Shown: piece by piece, positions 1-6,496 of the stretch
How positions within the stretch are numbered: the first letter of the stretch is position 1
Layout of the letters: every line of letters begins with the position of its first letter
Origin: an uncultured Bacteroidota bacterium
Lineage (GTDB): Bacteria; Bacteroidota; Bacteroidia; Chitinophagales; Chitinophagaceae
Reading direction: 5' to 3'
Assembly (NCBI GenBank): GCA_946887345.1
Contig: CAMPKR010000129.1
Location: forward strand, 1 to 7,201
Length of the DNA: 7,201 bases
The notes under the pieces: model-generated
Database searches by the model: none
The model's input: only the letters and a program-made list of their open reading frames with translations
What the model was told of the DNA's origin: nothing
Made by a program: the position numbers and the translations under genes

Positions 1-468
1 GGTGTACAGGTGGGCGTAAAGCACAAGGCTGTAAGCGTTGACCACCTGGAATGCGTTGGCGAGGCGGAAATAGAAGCACTGAAAACGGGCCATACCATGC
101 CTACCCTGTTGCCGGCTGCAGCCTTCTTCCTGGGTATTCAGTACCAGCCGGCGCGGAAAATAATAGAAGCAGGCTTGCCGGTTTGCCTGGCTACGGACTA
201 CAACCCCGGCTCATGTCCATCCGGGAACGTACCTCTTTTATTAACTATTGCTTGTACCCAGCTAAAGATGACCCCGGAAGAGGCCGTGAACGCCGTGACA
301 CTGAACGGTGCAGCAGCCATGGAGCTTGAAAAAGAACTGGGTAGTATATCGATTGGCAAAAAGGCTAATTTGATAATCACTCGAAAAATCCCCTCTTTGG
401 CCCATATTCCGTACGATTTTGGCAATAATCCGGTCGAAAAACTGCTTTTATCGGGCAAAATCCATTGA
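1..468 (+). CDS. hutI: Imidazolonepropionase, C-terminal part (5' end outside window)
   Basis: This is the last 155 codons of imidazolonepropionase, the cytoplasmic amidohydrolase that opens the ring of 4-imidazolone-5-propanoate to N-formimino-L-glutamate in histidine breakdown. The frame is open from base 1, so the start lies upstream. Visible signatures are VDHLE near fragment residue 18, which matches the family's active-site His region, and LATDYNPGS near residues 63-71, whose Asp is the usual metal ligand of HutI. The C-terminal part has the typical amidohydrolase ending: TPEEAVNAVTLNGAAAM, then GSISIGKKANLII. It stops at TGA 466-468, 60 bases before efp. No other hut gene is visible, so whether it belongs to a hut operon cannot be told. 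Another metal-dependent amidohydrolase is possible, but the DYNPGS block is quite specific to HutI. Confidence 0.92.
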   Translation, partial: GVQVGVKHKAVSVDHLECVGEAEIEALKTGHTMPTLLPAAAFFLGIQYQPARKIIEAGLPVCLATDYNPGSCPSGNVPLLLTIACTQLKMTPEEAVNAVTLNGAAAMELEKELGSISIGKKANLIITRKIPSLAHIPYDFGNNPVEKLLLSGKIH

Positions 469-476
469 TTGTCCGA

Positions 477-507
477 TTTCGCTTTTTGGCTTTAATGATT
501 ACTTTTG
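477..507 (+). promoter_or_regulatory. Bacteroidota-type promoter for efp-accB-accC
   Basis: TACTTTTG at 500-507 is an exact match to the Bacteroidota -7 element TAnnTTTG. Nineteen bases upstream lies TTTC (477-480), one base off the usual -33 TTTG. Transcription would begin near 513-516, giving a leader of about 15 nt before the efp ATG at 529. The site fits the 60-nt gap between hutI and efp. Start-site mapping is not available, so this rests on the motif match and position. Confidence 0.6.
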
Positions 508-528
508 CAGTCCGCACAAATATTAATT

Positions 529-1095
529 ATGGCTACAACAGCAGACATCAGGAACGGCCTTATCATCAAACTAGATAACAGCCTTTATTCAGTAGTAGAA
601 TTCGGACAAAACAAGACAGCCCGCTCAGCAGCAAAAGTTTGGGCTAAACTTAAAGGAGTAGATAATAACCGCTCTATAGAACATACCTGGAACTCAGGCG
701 AGACAATATACCCGGTACGTGTGGAGCGCCGTCCGTACCAGTTCCTCTACAAGGACGACAGCGGCTTTAACTTTATGGATAATGCCACTTTTGAGCAAAT
801 AGTGATGCCTGAAAATGTAATAGAGCGCCCGGAACTATATAAAGACGGCCAGGAAGTTTCAGTTTTAGTTAATACAGAAACAGAATTGCCAATGAGCGTG
901 GAGCTGCCTTCCAACGTAGTACTCCAGATAACTTACTCTGAGCCTGGCATGAAAGGGGACACAGCCACCCGCACCCTGAAACCAGCTACAGTTGAAACGG
1001 GAGCAACAGTAATGGTTCCCCTGTTTGTTGACACCAATGAATTTATCAGGATAGATAGCAAGACAGGCGCTTATATAGAACGCGTGAAACAATAA
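529..1095 (+). CDS. efp: Translation elongation factor P, arginine-tip type
   Basis: EF-P (188 aa, normal length) binds ribosomes stalled at consecutive prolines and promotes peptide bond formation. The three-barrel layout is clear: an N-terminal KOW-like domain starting [10 protein letters not shown], a middle domain around [13 protein letters not shown], and the C-terminal OB domain with [12 protein letters not shown] and KPATVETGA, ending [17 protein letters not shown] 529 is chosen because ATTADIRNG matches the family N-terminus. The TTG at 505 would add eight unrelated residues and overlap the promoter element. The tip loop of domain I reads KTARSAA (residues 29-35), so the position of E. 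coli Lys34 is Arg32. Classical lysine beta-lysylation is therefore not expected. The loop resembles Arg32-type EF-P rhamnosylated by EarP and the TARGAA loop of EfpL/YeiP. The C-terminal domain is canonical EF-P. It lies 35 nt before accB with no terminator between, so the two are probably co-transcribed. Confidence 0.96.
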   Translation: MATTADIRNGLIIKLDNSLYSVVEFGQNKTARSAAKVWAKLKGVDNNRSIEHTWNSGETIYPVRVERRPYQFLYKDDSGFNFMDNATFEQIVMPENVIERPELYKDGQEVSVLVNTETELPMSVELPSNVVLQITYSEPGMKGDTATRTLKPATVETGATVMVPLFVDTNEFIRIDSKTGAYIERVKQ

Positions 1096-1130
1096 GACTG
1101 ACCCATTATCATTTAACCAAAGACTTTTTT

Positions 1131-1628
1131 ATGGAATTTAAACAAATCCAGGAGCTGATCAAGATCATCAACAAGTCTAATATCAGCGAACTGAGCGTGG
1201 AAGAAGGTGAGTTTAAGATCACCATCAAACAAGCTCAGCCCAGCGAGACCCAGTATGTTGCTGTTCAGCCCCAGGTGATGCATATGCCGCAAATGTCAGC
1301 ACCGGCACCTGCAGCACAAGCCGCCCAGGCTCCTGCCGCTGGTCCCGCGGCGCCCGCAGCCCCTGCTGCACCGGCAAACAGCGATAAGCTGATAACGGTG
1401 AAGTCGCCGATGATAGGAACATTCTATCGCAGTCCCTCGCCTGATAAGCCACCTTTTGTAAATGTAGGTGACGAAATAAAACAGGGCGAGCCTATCTGCA
1501 TAATAGAAGCGATGAAACTCTTTAACGAGATAGAAAGTGAAGTGAGTGGAAAGATAGTTAAGGTGTTGATAGATGACGCCTCACCTGTTGAATACGATCA
1601 GCCGCTGTTCCTTGTAGAACCGAATTAA
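1131..1628 (+). CDS. accB: Acetyl-CoA carboxylase biotin carboxyl carrier protein (BCCP)
   Basis: BCCP carries the biotin that shuttles carboxyl groups between biotin carboxylase (AccC) and the carboxyltransferase (AccAD) in the first step of fatty acid synthesis. The protein is 165 aa. Residues 1-35 are the conserved N-terminal segment ([21 protein letters not shown]). An Ala/Pro-rich flexible linker follows at about 57-82. The biotinyl domain from about 86 to the end contains [13 protein letters not shown] and EAMKL, with Lys129 as the biotinylation site. The start at ATG 1131 fits the family N-terminus. The stop codon (1626-1628) forms the outer end of the left inverted repeat of the following insertion. 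The usual partner accC begins 511 nt downstream rather than directly after it, because of that insertion. Confidence 0.97.
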   Translation: MEFKQIQELIKIINKSNISELSVEEGEFKITIKQAQPSETQYVAVQPQVMHMPQMSAPAPAAQAAQAPAAGPAAPAAPAAPANSDKLITVKSPMIGTFYRSPSPDKPPFVNVGDEIKQGEPICIIEAMKLFNEIESEVSGKIVKVLIDDASPVEYDQPLFLVEPN

Positions 1629-1660
1629 TTCTCAATGACTCAATGGCGCAATGACTCAAT
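1626..1660. repeat. Left arm of 35-nt inverted repeat
   Basis: This arm is the reverse complement of 2106-2140, with a single mismatch at 1633 against 2133 and 27 uninterrupted matches at 1634-1660. The core is two copies of AATGACTCAAT separated by GGCGC. It can also be read as a period-8 tandem repeat from 1631: CTCAATGA, CTCAATGG, CGCAATGA, CTCAATAC. The outer end is the accB stop codon TAA. A further isolated CTCAAT sits at 1669-1674. Confidence 0.97.
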
Positions 1661-1709
1661 ACTAGTAGCTCAATTTCTAAGGCAATTGGGCTATTTTAAT
1701 TGAACAAAA

Positions 1710-2012
1710 ATGAGGAAAGAAGTATTTGATAGCAATCCCTTACTGAAAGCGACGTTTAACTTTTCTCTAATGTTAATTGAGTATTGTGAAGCACTTGAGG
1801 CGAACAAGAAATTTGTAGTTGCAAGGCAGTTGTTGCGCTCCGGGACCTCCATAGGAGCCAACGCTATGGAAGCCCAAAGTGCTGAAAGCAAAGCTGACTT
1901 CAACCATAAAATAAAAATTGCAGCGAAAGAAGCTGAGGAAACGCAATATTGGCTATGGTTATGCAGGGAAAGTAAAAACTATCCGAATTGTGACCTTCTG
2001 CTGGAAAAATAG
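1710..2012 (+). CDS. Four-helix-bundle protein (23S rRNA IVS-protein family), shortened by frameshift
   Basis: This 100-aa product belongs to the small four-helix-bundle family (S23/IVP-like, related to the Avd accessory protein of diversity-generating retroelements). Family landmarks are LLRSGTSIGAN at 41-51, EAQSAESKADF at 54-64 and KEAEETQYWL at 73-82. The biochemical function of the family is poorly known. The Avd relatives form basic pentamers that bind nucleic acid. The reading stops at TAG 2010-2012, right after a run of five A (2005-2009). The missing fourth helix is encoded immediately downstream in the -1 frame (2009-2077), so a full protein would have about 122 aa, the usual family length. 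ATG 1710 follows an AT-rich stretch and no Shine-Dalgarno is seen. The gene sits centrally between inverted repeats and interrupts the accB-accC pair. It may be decaying, may rely on slippage at the A run, or the base may be a sequencing error. Confidence 0.85.
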   Translation: MRKEVFDSNPLLKATFNFSLMLIEYCEALEANKKFVVARQLLRSGTSIGANAMEAQSAESKADFNHKIKIAAKEAEETQYWLWLCRESKNYPNCDLLLEK

Positions 2013-2077
2013 AAGAAATAAATAAGATAACCGGAGCTATAGCCAACACCATTAGAAAACAGAAAATATCTACCTGA
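2009..2077 (+). pseudogene. Frameshifted C-terminal helix of the four-helix-bundle gene
   Basis: Reading from ATA 2009 gives 22 codons beginning IEEINKITGAIANTI and ending at TGA 2075-2077. This amphipathic helix is what the family has after LLLEK, so it is the missing end of the gene at 1710. One extra A in the A run at 2005-2009 would join the two parts into a single reading frame. The amino-acid pattern is intact, with no further stops, which suggests the shift is recent, artefactual or bypassed. Confidence 0.75.
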
Positions 2078-2105
2078 TCATTAACCGGCAACATGAACTT
2101 GAGTA

Positions 2106-2140
2106 ATTGAGTCATTGCGCCATTGAGTCATTAAGAATTA
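2106..2140. repeat. Right arm of 35-nt inverted repeat, abutting the accC start
   Basis: This arm is the reverse complement of 1626-1660 with one mismatch (2133). Read on the minus strand, the 8-base period continues one unit further than in the left arm, with CTCAATTA and CTCAAGTT at 2093-2108. The arm ends on the A of the accC ATG (2140-2142), so the whole ribosome-loading region of accC lies inside it. If the transcript folds, accC initiation could be hidden until the stem is opened or cut. Confidence 0.97.
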
Positions 2141-3477
2141 TGTTTAAAAAGATACTCATAGCCAACCGTGGTGAAATAGCCCTGCGTATTATCCGTACCT
2201 GTCGTGAAATGGGTATCAAAACTGTGGCCGTCTATTCAACAGCAGATAAGGACAGCCTGCACGTGCGCTTTGCTGATGAAGCAGTTTGTATAGGAAAGGC
2301 CCAGAGTGCAGACTCATACCTGAACATACCGCATATAATGGCCGCTGCAGAAATAACGAATGCAGATGCGATCCACCCGGGTTATGGATTCCTGGCAGAG
2401 AACGCGAATTTCGCGGATATTTGTAAGGAGTATAATATTAAATTTATAGGACCCACCGGCGATATGATACGCGCCATGGGGGATAAAATAACGGCCAAGG
2501 AAACGATGATAAGGGCAGGTGTGCCTGTTATTCCCGGTTCTGAAGGACTGCTGGAAAGTGTAGAGCAAGCCAAAGGCCTGGCGAATGAAATGGGTTTCCC
2601 CGTAATACTGAAAGCAACTGCCGGCGGCGGGGGTAAAGGTATGCGCGTGGTGTGGGAAGATGCGGAACTGGAAAAAGCCTACAACACCGCAAAAGCTGAA
2701 GCCGGAGCTTCCTTTAAAAATGATGGTATCTATATGGAAAAGTTCGTAGAAGAACCCCGCCACATAGAGATACAGGTAGCCGGCGACCAGTTTGGCCATG
2801 TGTGCCACCTGAGTGAACGTGATTGCTCTATACAACGCCGTCACCAAAAACTGGTAGAGGAATCTCCTTCTCCTTTTATGACGCCGGAGTTGCGCAAAGC
2901 GATGGGTGAAGCTGCAAAGGCCGCTGCAAAGGCGATCAATTATGAAAGTGTGGGAACCATAGAGTTCCTGGTAGATAAACACCGCAAGTTCTACTTTATG
3001 GAGATGAACACCCGCATACAGGTGGAACACGGTGTAACAGAAGAGGTGATCAATTATGACCTGATAAAGGAACAGATAAAGATCGCCGCGGGTATTGCCA
3101 TCAGCGGCAGGGATTATGAGCCGGAAATGCATGCGATTGAATGCCGCATCAATGCTGAAGATCCTTATAATGATTTCCGCCCGAGCCCCGGAGCTATTAC
3201 GGTTTTACACACGCCGGGTGGCCATGGAGTACGAGTTGACTCGCATATATACGCAGGGTATACGATACCGCCATTCTACGATTCGATGATCGCCAAGATC
3301 ATAGCTGTAGCACAAACCCGTGAAGAAGCAATTTGCACTATGGAACGTGCCCTGAGCGAATATGTGATAGAGGGTGTGAAAACTACGATACCCTTCCATC
3401 AGCAACTGATGAAGGACGAGAAATTTCAGAAAGGTGATTTTACTACTAAGTTCATAGAGAGCTTTAAGCTGGTTTAG
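2140..3477 (+). CDS. accC: Acetyl-CoA carboxylase biotin carboxylase subunit
   Basis: AccC uses ATP and bicarbonate to carboxylate biotin on AccB, the first half-reaction of acetyl-CoA carboxylase. Its 445 aa are close to the usual family length. The order is an N-terminal biotin carboxylase domain ([20 protein letters not shown]), an ATP-grasp domain with the glycine-rich loop [10 protein letters not shown] at 159-168 and Lys116, the catalytic block [10 protein letters not shown] with E288, N290, R292, Q294 and E296, and a C-terminal domain starting near [12 protein letters not shown]. Residue 298, Pro in E. coli (EHPVTE), is Gly here. ATG 2140 is chosen because [14 protein letters not shown] is the standard start. 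The in-frame TTG at 2107 would add 11 residues encoded by the repeat arm. It is probably the last gene of the efp-accB-accC unit, since a terminator follows. Confidence 0.98.
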   Translation: MFKKILIANRGEIALRIIRTCREMGIKTVAVYSTADKDSLHVRFADEAVCIGKAQSADSYLNIPHIMAAAEITNADAIHPGYGFLAENANFADICKEYNIKFIGPTGDMIRAMGDKITAKETMIRAGVPVIPGSEGLLESVEQAKGLANEMGFPVILKATAGGGGKGMRVVWEDAELEKAYNTAKAEAGASFKNDGIYMEKFVEEPRHIEIQVAGDQFGHVCHLSERDCSIQRRHQKLVEESPSPFMTPELRKAMGEAAKAAAKAINYESVGTIEFLVDKHRKFYFMEMNTRIQVEHGVTEEVINYDLIKEQIKIAAGIAISGRDYEPEMHAIECRINAEDPYNDFRPSPGAITVLHTPGGHGVRVDSHIYAGYTIPPFYDSMIAKIIAVAQTREEAICTMERALSEYVIEGVKTTIPFHQQLMKDEKFQKGDFTTKFIESFKLV

Positions 3478-3494
3478 GAGAAGATAATTTAAGG

Positions 3495-3531
3495 GCCCTT
3501 TGCAATAAACATTGCAAAGGGCTTGTTATTT
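3495..3531 (+). terminator. Rho-independent terminator after accC
   Basis: A perfect 12-bp stem pairs GCCCTTTGCAAT (3495-3506) with ATTGCAAAGGGC (3511-3522). It closes a 4-base AAAC loop and is followed by the T-rich run TTGTTATTT. It begins 17 bases after the accC stop and separates the fatty-acid genes from rfbBA. The T tract is broken by G and A, but the stem is strong. Confidence 0.88.
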
Positions 3532-3578
3532 AATTACATTTATTAAGCCTTTTGGGCTTGTTAAAGTATTTTCGCGCT

Positions 3579-4628
3579 ATGAGTAAAACACTGCTGATAA
3601 CGGGTGGAGCAGGATTTATCGGTTCGCATGTGGTGAGACTGTTTGTGAACAAATATCCCGACTACAGGATAGTGAACCTGGACGTACTTACCTATGCAGG
3701 TAACCTGGAGAACCTGAAAGATATCGAAGATGCACCGAACTATGCTTTTGTAAAGGCAGATATATGTGATGCCGAAGCAATGAGCAAGCTTTTCGCCGAC
3801 TGGAAGTTTGACGGCGTGATACACCTTGCTGCCGAAAGTCATGTAGACCGCTCAATAACTGATCCCAATGCTTTCATCATGACCAATGTGATGGGCACAG
3901 CTAACCTGCTGAATGCAGCAAGAACCAGTTGGAAGGATAATTTTGACGGCAAGTGTTTCTATCACGTCTCAACAGATGAAGTATATGGCTCACTTGGCGA
4001 TACAGGTTTTTTCCTGGAGACTACGCCTTATGATCCGCAGTCACCCTACTCTGCTTCTAAAGCGGCATCCGACCATATAGTACGCGCATATGGAAATACT
4101 TACGGACTACCTTTTGTGATCAGCAATTGTTCTAATAACTATGGCCCCAATCAGTTCCCCGAAAAACTGATACCCCTATTTATCAATAATATAAGAAATA
4201 GCAAGCCGCTTCCTGTTTATGGAGATGGTAAATATACACGCGACTGGCTCTACGTGGTAGACCATGCCAGGGCAATAGACAACGTGTATCATAAAGGAAG
4301 AAATGGTGAAACCTATAATATAGGAGGCTTCAATGAATGGCAGAATATAGAACTGGTAAAGCTAATGTGCCGCGAAGTGGACAAGCAACTAGGCAACCCA
4401 GGTGGCACCGCAGAAAAACTGATTACCTATGTGAAAGATCGTCCCGGCCATGACAGGCGCTATGCGATAGATGCCAACAAAATAAAGAATGAACTGGGCT
4501 GGCAACCATCAGTAACCTTCGAGCAAGGATTGGCCAAAACTGTAGAATGGTACCTGCAAAATGAAGAGTGGCTGAACCATGTCACCACTGGAGATTATCA
4601 AAAATATTATCAAGAGCAGTATAACTAA
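3579..4628 (+). CDS. rfbB: dTDP-glucose 4,6-dehydratase
   Basis: RfbB (RmlB) converts dTDP-glucose to dTDP-4-keto-6-deoxyglucose with tightly bound NAD+, the second step of the dTDP-rhamnose pathway and the branch point to other dTDP-deoxysugars. The 349-aa protein is an extended short-chain dehydrogenase. It has the NAD-binding GGAGFIG at 9-15, [10 protein letters not shown] at 83-92, the catalytic STDEVYG at 131-137 (Thr132, Asp133, Glu134), and YSASK at 157-161 with Tyr157 and Lys161. Sugar-nucleotide-binding parts include [14 protein letters not shown] at 187-200 and [11 protein letters not shown] at 288-298. ATG 3579 is chosen because [14 protein letters not shown] fits the family start. 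The TTG at 3552 would add unrelated residues. rfbA follows after one base, so the pair is almost certainly translated from one mRNA. Confidence 0.97.
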   Translation: MSKTLLITGGAGFIGSHVVRLFVNKYPDYRIVNLDVLTYAGNLENLKDIEDAPNYAFVKADICDAEAMSKLFADWKFDGVIHLAAESHVDRSITDPNAFIMTNVMGTANLLNAARTSWKDNFDGKCFYHVSTDEVYGSLGDTGFFLETTPYDPQSPYSASKAASDHIVRAYGNTYGLPFVISNCSNNYGPNQFPEKLIPLFINNIRNSKPLPVYGDGKYTRDWLYVVDHARAIDNVYHKGRNGETYNIGGFNEWQNIELVKLMCREVDKQLGNPGGTAEKLITYVKDRPGHDRRYAIDANKIKNELGWQPSVTFEQGLAKTVEWYLQNEEWLNHVTTGDYQKYYQEQYN

Positions 4629-4629
4629 T

Positions 4630-5511
4630 ATGAAAGGTATCATACTGGCCGGCGGATCCGGCACGCGTCTTTATCCATTAACAATTGCCGTAAGCAAGCA
4701 ATTGATGCCTGTGTATGATAAACCAATGATCTACTACCCTCTTTCTACATTGATGCTGGCTGGCATTAATGAAATACTAATTATTACTACACCGGAGGAC
4801 CAGGCAGCTTTTAAAAAGCTTCTGGGTACCGGTGAAGAGATAGGATGTCGTTTTGAATATGTAGTTCAACCAAAGCCGGAAGGTCTCGCACAAGCATTTA
4901 TATTAGGTGCTGACTTTATAGGCAATGACCCAGTGGCGTTGATATTAGGCGACAATATCTTTTATGGTTCAGGCATGGGAAGATTGCTGAAAGGCAAAGT
5001 AAATCCGGTTGGCGCAGTGGTTTTTGCTTACCAGGTACTTGATCCCGAAAGGTATGGAGTAGTAGAATTTGACAAGGATTTTAAAGCACTGAGTATTGAA
5101 GAAAAGCCGGCACAACCAAAATCGAACTTTGCCGTGCCTGGCCTGTACTTTTACGATAACGAAGTGGTAGCTATTGCAAAAGCGCTCAAGCCATCTTCCC
5201 GTGGCGAACTGGAAATAACAGACGTGAACAAAACCTACCTTGAAAAAGGAAAACTGGAAGTAGGCGTTTTAGACCGGGGTACCGCTTGGTTAGACACTGG
5301 AACATTTGAATCGCTGATGCAGGCAGGAGCCTTTATCGAAGTAATAGAAAAACGCCAGGGTCTTAAGATTGGTTGTATTGAGGAGATCGCTTATCGTAGC
5401 GGCTTTATAGGCAAAGACGAACTAATGCGTCTTGGTGATAAATACATTAAGAGCGGCTACGGCGCCTACCTGCATGCCATAGCAAACGAGAAGTATCAGT
5501 CCTTATGGTGA
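4630..5511 (+). CDS. rfbA: Glucose-1-phosphate thymidylyltransferase
   Basis: RfbA (RmlA) joins dTTP and glucose-1-phosphate to dTDP-glucose plus pyrophosphate, the substrate-supplying step for RfbB. The 293 aa are the normal length. Visible motifs are the nucleotide-binding [11 protein letters not shown] at 8-18, [18 protein letters not shown] at 22-39, [11 protein letters not shown] at 80-90, LGDNIFYG at 106-113 with the metal-binding Asp108, [14 protein letters not shown], and GTAWLDTGT with the second metal-binding Asp. The start at ATG 4630 lies one base after the rfbB stop (TAA-T-ATG), suggesting translational coupling. An earlier in-frame start inside rfbB would add 17 residues before the standard N-terminus and is rejected. 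rmlC and rmlD do not follow. Instead the gene runs 16 bases into the end of an oppositely oriented glycosyltransferase gene. Confidence 0.97.
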   Translation: MKGIILAGGSGTRLYPLTIAVSKQLMPVYDKPMIYYPLSTLMLAGINEILIITTPEDQAAFKKLLGTGEEIGCRFEYVVQPKPEGLAQAFILGADFIGNDPVALILGDNIFYGSGMGRLLKGKVNPVGAVVFAYQVLDPERYGVVEFDKDFKALSIEEKPAQPKSNFAVPGLYFYDNEVVAIAKALKPSSRGELEITDVNKTYLEKGKLEVGVLDRGTAWLDTGTFESLMQAGAFIEVIEKRQGLKIGCIEEIAYRSGFIGKDELMRLGDKYIKSGYGAYLHAIANEKYQSLW

Positions 5512-6494
5512 GTTAAATCAAAAACTCTTTTCAACTCAGCTTTGTATAAAGAATACCTGGATTTGTGCCCCAGAACAGAACAAATGTTGCCTGCCATTCT
5601 TATCCATGCTATTTGCAGATCACGCGGGCTTTTGATCTTTACCAGGAAAAAGCCATACACCGCTTTCAAAATATCCTTCACCCAACTTACGCGATACCGC
5701 TTATCATTAGTATAAATATAGCGTAGTGTATCAGCATATACGTAAGCTATAGCTGCATTGACCGTTGCACCTTTCACAAGCCTTTTTAGATAATCCCAAC
5801 TCATTCTACCAGCCGGCATGTAATGTTCAAAGACTAACGAATCAGTATAGTATGCTTTATATCCCGCAGTCCTCACAAGCACAACTAATTCAAAGTCTTC
5901 GCCACCACTCAGGCCTTTATCGTTCCTGGCTGCGAATCGCGCCTGATATCCAGCATCAAAAAGATTCAGTACGATGCTTTTTCTTATTACCATACCGGCA
6001 CTGTACATACCTATGGCGTCCCAGTTCAGCACACCTTCCCCTCTTCCCTGCCTGCCACAGCCAAATACGCCTTCATATCGGGCAAACCATTCCGGTTCCT
6101 CTTCTTCAAACACAGCTTTACCCCTGCCGCCGCAAACCCCTATTTGCCGCTCGCTCATTACGGAAAGTGCAACCATTAAATAGTTTGCAGAAAGCCAATT
6201 ATCATCATCACAAAACACAACCAGGTCGTACTGTGCCGCCCGCATACCGGTGATTCGGGCATGATGCACGCCTCTCTTCTCCTCAGTGACAATGTTGAGA
6301 CTACATTTGCTTCCCAGTTCCGTCCACAAGCTATTTGCAGTAGTTCCGGTGTTGTCTGTCGACGCATTATCTACTAATACAATTTCCCAGCTTAAACCTT
6401 CATCTATCTTCAGCTTTGATAAATGCAGGAGAGTTGCAGGTAGTCGTTGACTACTATTATGACAACATAACACTATGCTTATCTCCCTGCCCAT
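5496..6494 (-). CDS. Family 2 glycosyltransferase
   Basis: This 332-aa protein is a GT-A fold, family-2-like glycosyltransferase, probably cytoplasmic or peripheral to the inner membrane, adding a sugar during surface polysaccharide or glycoconjugate assembly. The order is a nucleotide-binding start [25 protein letters not shown] near 40-49, the metal-binding acidic motif FCDDDNW near 94-100, the acceptor/catalytic GGEDFEL near 197-203, and a His in FEHYMPAG near 224. The C-terminal third is basic and helical without a clear transmembrane segment. The donor and acceptor cannot be told from sequence. ATG 6494 lies two bases after the stop of the preceding glycosyltransferase gene on the same strand, suggesting an operon. 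A TTG two codons upstream is a less likely start. Its 3' end overlaps the end of rfbA by 16 bases, convergently. Confidence 0.92.
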   Translation of the reverse strand: MGREISIVLCCHNSSQRLPATLLHLSKLKIDEGLSWEIVLVDNASTDNTGTTANSLWTELGSKCSLNIVTEEKRGVHHARITGMRAAQYDLVVFCDDDNWLSANYLMVALSVMSERQIGVCGGRGKAVFEEEEPEWFARYEGVFGCGRQGRGEGVLNWDAIGMYSAGMVIRKSIVLNLFDAGYQARFAARNDKGLSGGEDFELVVLVRTAGYKAYYTDSLVFEHYMPAGRMSWDYLKRLVKGATVNAAIAYVYADTLRYIYTNDKRYRVSWVKDILKAVYGFFLVKIKSPRDLQIAWIRMAGNICSVLGHKSRYSLYKAELKRVFDLTHHKD

Positions 6495-6496
6495 AA

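Larger units (their letters stand above)
1626..2140 (+). mobile_element. IVS-like insertion unit between accB and accC
   Basis: About 515 nt separate two genes that normally lie next to each other. The segment is bounded exactly by 35-nt inverted repeats and encloses one gene of the four-helix-bundle family, which is best known from intervening sequences (IVS) in 23S rRNA. In those, a terminal stem closes a loop containing the gene and RNase III trims it out. Here the same geometry sits in a protein operon: the stem would pair the accB stop region with the bases just before the accC ATG. No transposase, reverse transcriptase or self-splicing intron core is visible, so any mobility would need help from elsewhere. 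The repeats and gene are seen directly. That this is a mobile or RNA-processed unit is inference. The alternative is an immobile relic of repeat expansion plus a stray gene. Confidence 0.55.

Noticed and set aside
1626..2140. Diversity-generating retroelement, suggested by the Avd-like four-helix-bundle protein
   Set aside because: No reverse transcriptase, template repeat or variable repeat is present in the window. The protein is closer to the IVS-type small family.
1626..2140. Classical insertion sequence or CRISPR-like repeat
   Set aside because: No transposase is encoded. There are only two inverted arms with 8-bp internal periodicity, not regularly spaced repeats with unique spacers.
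2314..3132. Long 272-aa open frame on the minus strand inside accC
   Set aside because: It lies opposite a strongly conserved gene. Its Cys/Tyr/His-rich composition is typical of an antisense shadow, and no family is recognisable.
3545..3574. Small hairpin AAGCC/GGCTT and a weak promoter match TATTTTCG upstream of rfbB
   Set aside because: The stem is only 5 bp without a T tract. The -7-like match has one mismatch, no convincing -33 element, and would place transcription start at the ATG itself. Possible, but not supportable.
5765..6253. 162-aa open frame on the plus strand opposite the glycosyltransferase gene
   Set aside because: It is a shadow of the well-supported minus-strand glycosyltransferase. 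Composition is Ser/His/Gln/Pro-rich with no motif.
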